Shown: one piece after another, positions 1 to 8,488 of the stretch
How positions within the stretch are numbered: the first letter of the stretch is position 1
How the letters are laid out: every line of letters begins with the position of its first letter
Assembly (NCBI GenBank): GCA_007695295.1
Contig: REEB01000069.1
Span: 1-64,000 of the forward strand
Length of the DNA stretch: 64,000 bases
Source of the DNA: Puniceicoccaceae bacterium
GTDB lineage: Bacteria; Verrucomicrobiota; Verrucomicrobiia; Opitutales; Opitutaceae
Direction of reading: 5' to 3'
The notes under the pieces: generated by a model
Seen by the model: only the letters and a program-made list of their open reading frames with translations
What the model was told of the DNA's origin: nothing
Database searches by the model: none
Made by a program: the position numbers and the translations under genes

Positions 1-2
1 AC

Positions 3-905
3 CGCATTCCCGTGGTGCTGGTCCACGGCCTTATTTCCACACCCGGGATGTGGAAAAACCTGGTCAACGAACTGCAGGCCGATCCCGACATCGGCAAACA
101 CTACCGGTTTTACGTTTATACTTACCCCACCAGCTTGGAACCGGCTCACAGCGCCCGCTTGCTGCGTGATACGATCGCCGAGAAGAAGAACCGGCGAAAG
201 CCCGCCCAAGGCTATCTTCTCATCAGCCACAGCATGGGGGGAATCCTCAGTCGAGCCCAGTCCACGGAAATCGGTCGGCATGCCTGGGACGCCCAGTTTG
301 GCAATCGGTCCGAACAGGCATGGCGGAAAACACAGGAAGATGACTTTGTGCGCCAGATGCTGGTGTTTGATCCCGATCCCGATATTCGGCGCTTGATCTT
401 CATTGCCGTGCCCCACCAGGGCAGTCCCATGGCCACCCGCCAGCCCGCCCGTATTCTGGCTCGATTCATCCGACCGCCCGTGGAAACGACCCGCTACCTG
501 CTCAGTTCGCCGCTCGTGGCCGCGGGGCTGATGGATCCGCAGGCCAAACCTACCAGTGCGGACGGCCTCTCCCCATCTTCACCGTTCCTGCAGGCCATGG
601 CCGATCTGCCTACGGTGTCACCCGCTCACTCCATCATCGGCGATCGTGGCAAACCAGGAGAGCTGGAGATGTCTTCGGACGGCGTTGTCCCCTACTGGAG
701 TTCTCATCTGCCCTTTGCCGAAAGCGAACGCGTCGTGCCCGCGGGCCACAGCGCCTACCGCGACGCCGAAGCCATCCGGGAGGTGATGCGCATCCTTCGT
801 GAAGACCTGCGCCAGAGACCTCCGGCGGGCCAGACACAGGCCTCCCTTACTCCTCTGAATGCCAGCAACCCGCTGGCAGATGCCGATGGGCGCAACGAAC
901 GGTGA
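3..905 (+). CDS. alpha/beta hydrolase, lipase/esterase-like (5' truncated)
   Basis: The frame is open from the first bases of the window (R-I-P before the V-V-L-V-H-G strand), so the true start lies upstream and the GTG at 12 is probably internal. A strand followed by HG (oxyanion hole) opens the visible part. The nucleophile elbow is S-H-S-M-G-G, with the catalytic Ser codon at 231-233; the usual first Gly is replaced by Ser. A candidate catalytic His lies in the 'VPAGHSAYRDAEA' segment near the C-terminus, preceded by 'MSSDGVVPYWS', which may carry the acid. This fits an alpha/beta hydrolase of the lipase/PGAP1-like type acting on an ester. No signal peptide can be judged because the N-terminus is missing. 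The substrate is unknown. Confidence 0.8.
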   Translation, partial: RIPVVLVHGLISTPGMWKNLVNELQADPDIGKHYRFYVYTYPTSLEPAHSARLLRDTIAEKKNRRKPAQGYLLISHSMGGILSRAQSTEIGRHAWDAQFGNRSEQAWRKTQEDDFVRQMLVFDPDPDIRRLIFIAVPHQGSPMATRQPARILARFIRPPVETTRYLLSSPLVAAGLMDPQAKPTSADGLSPSSPFLQAMADLPTVSPAHSIIGDRGKPGELEMSSDGVVPYWSSHLPFAESERVVPAGHSAYRDAEAIREVMRILREDLRQRPPAGQTQASLTPLNASNPLADADGRNER

Positions 906-923
906 ACATGCGGGCGCTGCGCC

Positions 924-1425
924 TCAGTCCAGCAACTCGATTCTCAGCCTGAGGAAACGCCGGGGATGACTCGACGCCTGCATCGCCGGCGCGGCCACAG
1001 TGTCCAGGATGCGCATGGCGTCTCCGTCGGTATTGTCCTGGAGGTCCCCCCGGGAGTCATAGAGAATGTCAAAGCTGGTCAAATCCGATGATGCTTCCAC
1101 GATGTAGGCGATGTCGGTTTTGGCGGGATCGCGGTGGAAGAGCAGCGAAAGCATTCCGTCCACCACCTCGGGCTTCGCCAGGAGATGAACCCCTGGGATC
1201 GATGTCGAGGGCGTAACGCTTCAAGTTGGTCAGGCCTTCGCGGCGGGGGTCGGTCCCGGGGCCGGAGACGAGCGGATTCTCCCGATTGGCGAGATCGGGA
1301 AAAGCTGCCTCCACCCATGCCGCATGGCCGGCATCCAAAGCCGGAACGGAGACACCGTTGATAATCGCCCGGTCACCGAAGACGTGGCCCTCCCCGTCGC
1401 CGAAGAACGTCTTAAGGGGGCGCAT
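924..1425 (-). pseudogene. frameshifted C-terminal module following the GH9 gene
   Basis: Two overlapping reading frames together encode one recognisable module. The first, from ATG at 1425, has the W-V-E-A-A-F-P-D-L and 'GLTNLKRYALDIDP' segments. The second frame continues with 'LLAKPEVVDGMLSLLFHRD', 'AYIVEASSDLTSFDILYDS' and 'RRFLRLRIELLD', ending at 924. This order is typical of the C-terminal domain of many secreted Verrucomicrobia proteins. The frames join if one base is removed from the C/G run at about 1191-1198. The ATG overlaps the TAA stop of the upstream GH9 gene (TAATG), so the module may once have been part of that protein. A sequencing error in the homopolymer is the alternative. 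No function beyond a surface or C-terminal domain can be given. Confidence 0.65.
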
Positions 1426-4049
1426 TAAGGCACGACCGAGACAATGGCCCGACCGCTGGGAGTCGGCACCGTGATCTGCCCCCGCCGGTCATAGGCGACG
1501 GCCGTGAGGCGCACCTCGGCCCCGGCGGTGAGATCGCTTTCACCGGGCTGCCAGACGAGTCGGAAGTCGTTGTCGCGGTCGGCGCTTTCCCCGATGAAGC
1601 GCCAGTCGTAATAATAAGCGACCCGCTCGACCCGGCCGCACCCTTCCGCGGTGAGAACATAGTCCCCGGCGAGACTAATGGCCCCTGCGGCCAGGCGCAA
1701 CTTGACCGTCGGCCGGGAATACCTTGGCAAGGGCCGGCCGTCTTCCGGGAGGAGGTAGCCAGTGGCGAGAATATACCAAGGCTGGTTCTGGTGGATGGTC
1801 CACTCGCTGCCGGAGATGGAGTAGCGGCTGCGCATCCGCTGCTCCCCGACCGGCCAGTCATCGATTGGTGGCAGGGTGCTGGTCCGCGCCCAGACCTCGC
1901 TGCCGGGGCCGCCCACATCCCACCCGGCATAAAGCCCGTAGGCGGAGTAGCCGGGGAAGATCGGGTTGCGATAGACCGGATCCGCAAAGTCCAGCAGGTA
2001 CCAGGCATCGCAGACAAAGGCATCCTGCTCGCCCTCGAAACCGATGCCGGTAAGGCGTGAGTAGCCCTCCGGATTGCCACCGAAGACGTAGGCGAGGGTG
2101 TTGTGAATGGAACGAAAGTATTTTTCCTCCCCCGTCAGCTCGTGGGCCACGATCTGGAAAAAGACCCGCGGCACAGTAACAAGATTCATTCGTTGCCATT
2201 GATGGCCTTCGATGCCACCGAGGCGGAAGCCGAGGCTCTCATTGTTGTCGGTGACGTTGTCGGCCCGGGTGATCAGGTTTTGGCGGACGGCGGCGAGCAG
2301 CTCAGGATTAACGCCACTGTGCCCAGCGGCGAACAAAGCAAATACAGCTCCCGAAACCATGCTGGCATTGTGGCCGACCCAGGCTCCGTCATTGCGTTGG
2401 CCGTCGGCTTGCCAGGATTCCGCGAAGGCGGCCTGATAATCGGCGTCGCCGGTGGCAAGGAAGAGGCAGGCGGCGGCGAGGTGCCGCATGCGGTGAATCT
2501 CTTCGGAGCGTTCGCCGGATTCCTCCGCCCAGTTGTAGGCATCGACAGCGTCCTCCAGCCAAGAGGCACTCTCGGGATGGGAATCGCCGTGGTGGCGGTC
2601 GAGGCTGTGAGCATACCAGGCGGCGGCCCCGGCATAGGCGTAGGCCATGTCGACCCGCTCTTCGCTGATGTAGAGTACGCGTTCGTCGTTCCAGGCGGGT
2701 TGGTAGTGGGCGCCGGCATCGCGGCCGACATAGCCCGGCACCCCTCCGGTGCCCAAACCCTGGCGCATCAATTCAAGGCGGGCGCGGCGGTAGAAGTCGA
2801 TCAGCCAGCGGGCCTCGTCGAGAATATCGGGCAGACCGGATTGCCCTTCGTTGGTCCATGGATCCCCGGCCCGCTCGCGCCAAGTATTGTTATAATCGCC
2901 GTCCTGGAAGTGCTGCGGGCGGAGGTTCCAGGTCATCAACAGGATATAGGGCACGATGGTGTGGGTGTGGTAGCCGTCCCAGTCGCCGGCATCCGCATAC
3001 CAGCCCCAGATGTTATCCACCGGCCGCGGGTCGTGGATGGCGGCGCCTTCTCCCTCGACCCGGCCATAGACGAAGTCGTTCATGTCCGGGTGGTGGGAAC
3101 GCGGATACACGCGGTCAAACTCCGGCAACTGCTTGTAGATGCCGCGGCGCTGGAAAAAGACCGAACGCAGGGTCGCGCGGTGCGCGTCGACATAGACCTC
3201 CTCGCCGATCTCAAAAGGCCAGGAGCGGCCCATGCCCTCGGCGACGATGATGTAGCGGCCGGGGGTGGTCACGTCGGAGAAGTCGAGGGCGTAGACATCG
3301 GCCCCGGTCATATTGGGCTGGGCGAGGTCCGGTTCGGCGCGGGGTTTCTGCAGTTCGATGCCGTGGAAGGTACGCACGATCCGGCCGGTGCCGGCCTCGG
3401 CGAGGTGGAAAGTGCCGTCGCGGTAGCGGGCGAGATCGAGGGCTCCGCCGGGATGGTCGGCGGTGTCGAAGGTCCCCAACCATTGGGAAAAGTACGCGTA
3501 CTTGGGCGCTTCCGGGCGGTAGCCGACATGGCTGGTGTGAATGGTCGGGCTGCGCAGGGTTTTGACGTCGAAGGTCAGTTCCCGGCTGTTGGTGTTTCCC
3601 GCCAACGCGCCGACATGGATGCGGTAGGTTTTGCCCGGCTGCAGTGGCGCGGGCAATTCCACGTAAACCCGGTATTCGCGCAGAAACGGGGGTTCTCCCC
3701 ACGGATTGTTGAAGTCGTGTCCCTTGGCCTTGAAGCCGACCGCGGAGGGTGAGCGCGGCTCGGCATAGGCGGGGTCGTCTTCGCTGGTGATGAGGTAGCT
3801 GCCCGGCAGTGAGCCTGCCGCCCGATCGAACGGACTGTAGTGGACCCGGTTTTCACCCTGCGGGGCGAAAGTGCCATCCTCTCGGACCCCATTGTATTCA
3901 ATATGCCCCTCGCTGAATTGCAGCATGAGGATGCGGTCGGTCACGGGCAGGACATGGAGTAGGTCGGCGGCCATGAGTGAGGGGGGGAGACCCACTGCCA
4001 GCAGGGATGTCGTCGCCAGCAGGAGATTTGTCGTTTTTGATAACAGCAT
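1425..4049 (-). CDS. secreted glycoside hydrolase family 9 (cellulase-like)
   Basis: 874 residues. A signal peptide covers about residues 1-27 (hydrophobic core, then SLMA/AD). An N-terminal beta-rich domain is followed by an Ig-like CelD_N-type domain starting near 'TIHTSHVGYRPEAPKYAYFS' and then the (alpha/alpha)6 GH9 domain. Catalytic signatures are D353-A-G-D356-W-D-G-Y (nucleophile-water base pair of Asp) and E749 in 'SGSEWTIHQN' (proton donor). 'GLPDILDEARWLIDF' and 'GGNPEGYSRLTGIG' are further family marks. A C-terminal Ig-like segment follows (about 790-870). It should hydrolyse beta-1,4-linked glucan or a related plant polysaccharide outside the cytoplasm. It is paralogous to the GH9 gene at 5190-8003; both share a 'PVTDRIL' N-terminal segment. 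Its stop overlaps the start of the frameshifted module downstream. Confidence 0.87.
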   Translation of the reverse strand: MLLSKTTNLLLATTSLLAVGLPPSLMAADLLHVLPVTDRILMLQFSEGHIEYNGVREDGTFAPQGENRVHYSPFDRAAGSLPGSYLITSEDDPAYAEPRSPSAVGFKAKGHDFNNPWGEPPFLREYRVYVELPAPLQPGKTYRIHVGALAGNTNSRELTFDVKTLRSPTIHTSHVGYRPEAPKYAYFSQWLGTFDTADHPGGALDLARYRDGTFHLAEAGTGRIVRTFHGIELQKPRAEPDLAQPNMTGADVYALDFSDVTTPGRYIIVAEGMGRSWPFEIGEEVYVDAHRATLRSVFFQRRGIYKQLPEFDRVYPRSHHPDMNDFVYGRVEGEGAAIHDPRPVDNIWGWYADAGDWDGYHTHTIVPYILLMTWNLRPQHFQDGDYNNTWRERAGDPWTNEGQSGLPDILDEARWLIDFYRRARLELMRQGLGTGGVPGYVGRDAGAHYQPAWNDERVLYISEERVDMAYAYAGAAAWYAHSLDRHHGDSHPESASWLEDAVDAYNWAEESGERSEEIHRMRHLAAACLFLATGDADYQAAFAESWQADGQRNDGAWVGHNASMVSGAVFALFAAGHSGVNPELLAAVRQNLITRADNVTDNNESLGFRLGGIEGHQWQRMNLVTVPRVFFQIVAHELTGEEKYFRSIHNTLAYVFGGNPEGYSRLTGIGFEGEQDAFVCDAWYLLDFADPVYRNPIFPGYSAYGLYAGWDVGGPGSEVWARTSTLPPIDDWPVGEQRMRSRYSISGSEWTIHQNQPWYILATGYLLPEDGRPLPRYSRPTVKLRLAAGAISLAGDYVLTAEGCGRVERVAYYYDWRFIGESADRDNDFRLVWQPGESDLTAGAEVRLTAVAYDRRGQITVPTPSGRAIVSVVP

Positions 4050-4098
4050 AGTTCAGGGTGTAAGGAAAAACTCGAGAAAAGGGCAGGCAGCAATTGGG

Positions 4099-4162
4099 GC
4101 AAAGCGAATGAGCTTTGCTTGGCAACCACAAGGGGCCATCGACGCGGTGAATCCGTTCACCG
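4099..4162. promoter_or_regulatory. two inverted repeats upstream of the first GH9 gene
   Basis: In the 160 bp gap between the prepilin-like gene and the GH9 gene there are two short perfect inverted repeats. One has 7 bp arms GCAAAGC/GCTTTGC at 4099-4118 with a 6 nt spacer. The other has 7 bp arms CGGTGAA/TTCACCG at 4145-4162 with a 4 nt spacer. Neither is followed by a T-run on either strand, so they are not ordinary terminators. They may be operators or 5' leader hairpins for the GH9 gene. Confidence 0.35.
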
Positions 4163-4209
4163 GTCAGATGAAAGCCAAGGAGACACGAACCATCGCTGCC
4201 GGCAGCCGC

Positions 4210-4971
4210 TCAGAGAGCCTGGTAAAGTGGATTAACCATCCGACGCAGGACCATGTCTTGGGACAGGGTTTTGACATGGCCATCCATGAAGCCGAATTTG
4301 GCCCGGCCTCCCGTCCAGCGAATATTTCCGGGTTCGGAGTTGCCGGGAGTGATAGGATCATTCCCGCTGTTGGCAAGGTTGCCACCCCAGACGCCACTGT
4401 AGGTCCACCACCCACCATCGACGGTGTGAAGGTCTCCGTGTGGATGACCGCTGGACCCCAAGCCGGCGTCCGCAGCAAGGATTTGTCCGGAAGGTTCAAC
4501 ATGATTGTGGATATTCGTAAAACGCGTCATCCTCGTGGAATCACTGCTAACCGTCAGGTGGCGCATGAAGGAAAACTGAAACACACTATCCGGACTCGCG
4601 TTGCGCGCGGAAGGGTCGCGGAGAATCGGTGAATGAGCCGGTCCATCAAGCTGCAAGTCGACGGGAGCACTGTTCACATAATTGGCAAGAAGGGTCCACC
4701 ACTCACGTCCCCCGCCACGCGGGTACACAACTTGCTGGCGGTGCTCATACCCCAGCAAAACTCCGTTGTGATCGTTGGCCCAATTGAGGTTTGCCATCGT
4801 GACTTGGCGAAGGTTGCTCAATCCTTGGGACCATCGGGCGGATTCGCGGACCTTGCTGACCACTGGAATCAGGATGGAAGCGAGAATGCCAATGATGGCG
4901 ATGACAGTGAGAAGCTCGATGAGGGTGAAACCGCTGCGGCGGTCTCCTGCGAGTGAGGATAACGGGGTCAT
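4210..4971 (-). CDS. prepilin-type N-terminal cleavage/methylation protein (pseudopilin-like)
   Basis: 253 residues. A short positively charged leader ends in S-G, followed by 'FTLIELLTVIAIIGILAS'. This is the class III signal recognised by a prepilin peptidase, cleaved after Gly14, with the conserved Glu at mature position 5 (E19) and one N-terminal membrane helix. The rest is a globular domain ending in a 'FGFMDGHVKTLSQDMVLRR' stretch, resembling the H-x9-DG C-terminus of the large PVC-bacteria prepilin-like families (DUF1559-related). It is probably an exported pseudopilin of a type II secretion or pilus-like apparatus. It lies between two divergent secreted GH9 enzymes, which suggests, but does not prove, a role with their export or with cell-surface attachment. 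ATG at 4971 gives a normal leader length. Confidence 0.85.
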   Translation of the reverse strand: MTPLSSLAGDRRSGFTLIELLTVIAIIGILASILIPVVSKVRESARWSQGLSNLRQVTMANLNWANDHNGVLLGYEHRQQVVYPRGGGREWWTLLANYVNSAPVDLQLDGPAHSPILRDPSARNASPDSVFQFSFMRHLTVSSDSTRMTRFTNIHNHVEPSGQILAADAGLGSSGHPHGDLHTVDGGWWTYSGVWGGNLANSGNDPITPGNSEPGNIRWTGGRAKFGFMDGHVKTLSQDMVLRRMVNPLYQAL

Positions 4972-5111
4972 GGGTTTGGGGTGTTCGGGCCGGGCGGCAG
5001 GTCACCGACGATCAATGAAGGGTTGCCAAGCTGTGTGGGCAAGAACCGGCGTAAGGGACGTCGGCTCTTCCAATGGGTGCATGAGAAGGAGGTTTTGGGA
5101 TAAGGGCAAGA

Positions 5112-5131
5112 CAAACGCGTTTGATGCGCAT
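5112..5131. promoter_or_regulatory. palindromic operator candidate in the divergent GH9/prepilin region
   Basis: A perfect 12 bp palindrome, CAAACGCGTTTG (5112-5123), abuts a second perfect palindrome, ATGCGCAT (5124-5131). They lie in the 218 bp divergent space between the prepilin-like gene (start 4971) and the second GH9 gene (start 5190). A CG-centred palindrome with flanking A/T runs resembles LacI-family operators, which often control polysaccharide-use genes. The regulator is not in the window. Confidence 0.4.
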
Positions 5132-5189
5132 GAAGCCAATCCGGGTTGACCCCGCATGGCCTCCGGAGGTTGCATCCTGAACCAATCCC

Positions 5190-8003
5190 ATGGCCACCCC
5201 CACCTCCGCTCCCCTGGGCCGCATCCTTGGTTGCAGCCTCTTATTCATTCTGTCCGCTGCCGCCCTTCCCGCCGCCGACCTGCTCCGGATCTCCCCCGTC
5301 ACCGACCGGATCCTGCTGCTCGAATTTGGCGAAGGCCACATCCGCTATGCCGGCCTCGGGGAAAACTGGCAGACCGCCAACCGGATCGACCACCGCCCCC
5401 TGGATCTGGAGCGGGCCACCGATCCGGCCCATTACACCCTGACCAGCCCCAACGACTCCGCCTTTGGTGAAAACGGAGAGACCCCGGTCCACCTCGGCCG
5501 CAAGTCCAAGGGCCACCTCTTCCACGACCTCTACGCCTACAACCGCGGCGATCCCGATTACCTTTCCCGGCACTCCATCTACCTCCAACTCCCCCACCCG
5601 CTCCGCTCCGGCAAAACCTACACCCTGCACCTCGACAATCTCGCCTCCAACTCCAACCACTGGCTCTTCACCTTTGACGAAGCCGCGCTGCGCTCCGAAA
5701 CCATCCATGTCAACCAGGTCGGGTTTCGGCCCGCCGGTCCAAAGATCGCCTACCTCTCCCAGTTCATGGGCGACTTCCACCATGGACCGCACCAGAACGG
5801 CGGACTCGACCTCTCGGACTACGAGGGCGCGGCTTTCCGGCTCGTCCGCATGCCCGACGGCGAGGAGGTTTTCCAAGGCACCCTGGCCCCGCAGCAACCC
5901 AAAACCGCCGCCGACTCGGCCCATGCCACGGACTTTGGTCCGCACCGCAACTTTTCCAATGCCGACGTCTGGGAGGCGGATTTCAGCGCCTTCACCGGCG
6001 AAGGCGTTTTTCGCGTGGTGGTCGACCGCATGGGCGCCTCTTTTCCCTTCCGCATCGGGGCCAATGTCTACCGGGAAGCCTATGTGACCGCCATGCGCGG
6101 CATCTTCCTGCAACGTTCCGGGATCCATCGCGAAGTCCGGGAATACAACGACCTCGTTTATCCCGGCGGCCACCGCGCCAACGCCATGTATTACCAGCCC
6201 AACCGGATGCGCGTAGAATCCGGACCTCAGGACCAGATCGACCGCAGCCGGCCCGTGACCGACATCTGGGGTTGGTACCACGACGCGGGGGACTGGGACG
6301 GTTACCAGCACTCCCATTGGTCGGTGCCCGCGGCGCTCCTTCTCGCCTACCACCTCGGTCCGGAGAAGTTCGTCGACGGCGGTGTCGGCAACCGCTGGAA
6401 GCACCCCGGCGACGCGGCCTGGGTCGAAGAAGCCGGCAGCGGCCGGCCCGACATCCTTGATGAAGCGGCCTGGCTGATCGAGTTCATGCGGCGGGCGCGG
6501 CAGGCGCTCATCGCCCAGGGCCATGGGACCGGCGGCGTACCCGCCTATGTGGGCATCGATGGCGGCGGACCCACCGGCACCACCTCCTGGACGGACACCC
6601 GCGACCTCGTCCTGCACCGCGAGGACCCGGGTGTGACCGGCATTTATGCCGGCTTGGCCGCGACCTTCGCCAAGGCGCTGGAAACCGCCGGCCGCCCCAC
6701 GGCCGAGGTGGACGATTGGATCGCAGAAGCCGAGGCCGCCTACACCTGGGCCAAGGCCAACGACGGGCCGTCGGAAGAACTCGAATACGGCGCGGCCGGC
6801 CTTTATTTCGCCACCGGTGATCCGTCCTACCAAAGCGACTACCTCGGCTGGAGAAACCTCGGCATGAGCTGGGACACATGGGCGGCGACCGGCTCGCGCC
6901 ACCATGCCGCTTTTCTCTATGCCATTCTGCCACCGGATCATGACCATCTGGATACAGAAGCTCAGACCGCCCAGCGCCAGCGGCTGGCCGAGGAAGCGCG
7001 CAACCTCTGGGTCAATCCCGGCTTGCAGCGCGGCTTTCGCGCCACCCACATCTCCAGCTTCCAACGTAACTTTCTCGGCATCTTCAGCACTCCGCGCACG
7101 ATGATGGCGGCGGTCGCCCACCACGTTAACGGCGAGGAGGATTTCGCCCGGGCGGTCCAGTTCGCGGCCGACTACACCCTCGGCGGCAACCCCATGAGCC
7201 AGGTCTGGATGACCGGGCTGGGATGGCGGGCCGAGGAACAGCCCTTTCACCTCGATTCCTGGGCCTTGCTCGACCTCGACCACCCGGTCTACGTCAACCC
7301 GATCCTCCCGGGCATCACTCCCTACGGCAGCCACTTCACCTTCGACTGGTTCGGCGAGAACTACCAGCACTCGGGCTCGGAGGACTTTTCCCGCTCCTCG
7401 GCGCACCCAGTCATCTGGCGCAAAACCGGGTCCTCGCATGGTGGCCGGGGGCCGGCTTGGCAGAATCCCGCACAAATACCGGACTGGGCGCCATCCGACT
7501 CCGTGGGCGACGGACCCAAGAACGAGACTTGGTTCCCGGCGGCGGAGCAGCGCTTCCAGAACCGCTACTCCATCGCCGGCAGCGAGTTCACCATGCACCA
7601 GAACCTCGCCCACACCGCCTTCACCTACGCCCACCTGATGACAGCGCCGGAGGTGTTCAGCAGTTATGACCGCCCGCAGATCACCCTCGACGGCATCCTC
7701 GGCGAGCACGTTGGCCGGCAAGCCCTTCAACCGCTGCGGGTGGAGGCGTCGGATGATGTGGCTGAAGTGCGCTACTACCGGGACGGCCGCTTCATCGGCA
7801 GTTCCGCCGACCGGGAGGACCGGTTCGCCGTATACTGGCGCGTGGCCGACCACCCGGTGGAGACCGGTGCGACCGTCCGCATCACCGCCACCGCCCGCGC
7901 CTGGAACGGCCGCCCCACCCTGCCCACGGAAGCCGCCGAACGGACCGTGACCATCGTGGACGGAGAGGGCGCCTTCACACCGCTGGAGTCTTTCGAATTT
8001 TGA
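5190..8003 (+). CDS. secreted glycoside hydrolase family 9 (cellulase-like), second paralogue
   Basis: 937 residues. A signal peptide of about 30 residues ends in ALPA/AD. Layout matches the paralogue at 1425-4049: an N-terminal domain opening with 'DLLRISPVTDRILLLEFGEG', a CelD_N Ig-like domain from 'TIHVNQVGFRPAGPKIAYL', and the GH9 barrel. D365-A-G-D368-W-D-G-Y carries the catalytic Asp pair, and E799 in 'AGSEFTMHQN' is the proton donor. An Ig-like tail follows. It is longer than the paralogue through an insertion around 730-790 near the active-site end. It has no recognisable carbohydrate-binding module and lacks the C-terminal module found after the other GH9 gene. The likely role is extracellular or periplasmic cleavage of beta-glucan-type polymers. 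The ATG at 5190 gives the signal peptide. Confidence 0.88.
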   Translation: MATPTSAPLGRILGCSLLFILSAAALPAADLLRISPVTDRILLLEFGEGHIRYAGLGENWQTANRIDHRPLDLERATDPAHYTLTSPNDSAFGENGETPVHLGRKSKGHLFHDLYAYNRGDPDYLSRHSIYLQLPHPLRSGKTYTLHLDNLASNSNHWLFTFDEAALRSETIHVNQVGFRPAGPKIAYLSQFMGDFHHGPHQNGGLDLSDYEGAAFRLVRMPDGEEVFQGTLAPQQPKTAADSAHATDFGPHRNFSNADVWEADFSAFTGEGVFRVVVDRMGASFPFRIGANVYREAYVTAMRGIFLQRSGIHREVREYNDLVYPGGHRANAMYYQPNRMRVESGPQDQIDRSRPVTDIWGWYHDAGDWDGYQHSHWSVPAALLLAYHLGPEKFVDGGVGNRWKHPGDAAWVEEAGSGRPDILDEAAWLIEFMRRARQALIAQGHGTGGVPAYVGIDGGGPTGTTSWTDTRDLVLHREDPGVTGIYAGLAATFAKALETAGRPTAEVDDWIAEAEAAYTWAKANDGPSEELEYGAAGLYFATGDPSYQSDYLGWRNLGMSWDTWAATGSRHHAAFLYAILPPDHDHLDTEAQTAQRQRLAEEARNLWVNPGLQRGFRATHISSFQRNFLGIFSTPRTMMAAVAHHVNGEEDFARAVQFAADYTLGGNPMSQVWMTGLGWRAEEQPFHLDSWALLDLDHPVYVNPILPGITPYGSHFTFDWFGENYQHSGSEDFSRSSAHPVIWRKTGSSHGGRGPAWQNPAQIPDWAPSDSVGDGPKNETWFPAAEQRFQNRYSIAGSEFTMHQNLAHTAFTYAHLMTAPEVFSSYDRPQITLDGILGEHVGRQALQPLRVEASDDVAEVRYYRDGRFIGSSADREDRFAVYWRVADHPVETGATVRITATARAWNGRPTLPTEAAERTVTIVDGEGAFTPLESFEF

Positions 8004-8102
8004 ACCGCCCCCATGGATTGGGAAGTTGGCATGAGCGGTCCTCCCACCCCGGGGAATTGTCCACCGACTTGAAGCCCGCTCGCGAAAGGGTTTGGATCTG
8101 GC

Positions 8103-8483
8103 GTGCATCCACCACCGCCGCCCCCTCCGGATCCCTCCGAACTGGCCCGGCAACTCGGCATACCAACGATCCGGCGACACATTTTCCTCTGCTGCGACCA
8201 GACCAAACCGAAGTGCTGCGGCCGGGAGGAATCGCTGGTCGCTTGGAACTACCTGAAGCGCCGCCTGAATGAACTGGGCTTGGTCGGCGCCGGCGGCACG
8301 ACTTACCGCACCAAAGCCAACTGCCTCCAAGTCTGCACCTGCGGTCCGATCGCGGTAGTGTATCCCGAAGGCACCTGGTACCACTCTTGCTACCCTGAAG
8401 TGCTGGAGCAGATCATCCAGGAACACCTCATCCACGGGCGCCCGGTGGAACCCTACCGCTTCGCCACCAACCCGCTGCACTGA
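8103..8483 (+). CDS. (2Fe-2S) ferredoxin domain protein, thioredoxin-like fold
   Basis: 126 residues from a GTG start; no ATG precedes the conserved core. A proline run (about residues 3-9) is followed by the core '[14 protein letters not shown]' and later '[20 protein letters not shown]'. This is the layout of thioredoxin-like [2Fe-2S] ferredoxins, in which two N-terminal and two C-terminal cysteines bind the cluster; extra cysteines are present here (CC at both N-terminal positions). It ends five bases before the FAD-dependent oxidoreductase, so the two are probably cotranscribed, and it may donate or accept electrons for that enzyme. The pairing is inference from position. Confidence 0.8.
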   Translation: MHPPPPPPPDPSELARQLGIPTIRRHIFLCCDQTKPKCCGREESLVAWNYLKRRLNELGLVGAGGTTYRTKANCLQVCTCGPIAVVYPEGTWYHSCYPEVLEQIIQEHLIHGRPVEPYRFATNPLH

Positions 8484-8488
8484 CATCG

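Noticed and set aside
2103-3752. 549-codon plus-strand frame antisense to the first GH9 gene
   Set aside because: Shadow of a supported secreted hydrolase; no domain or start context.
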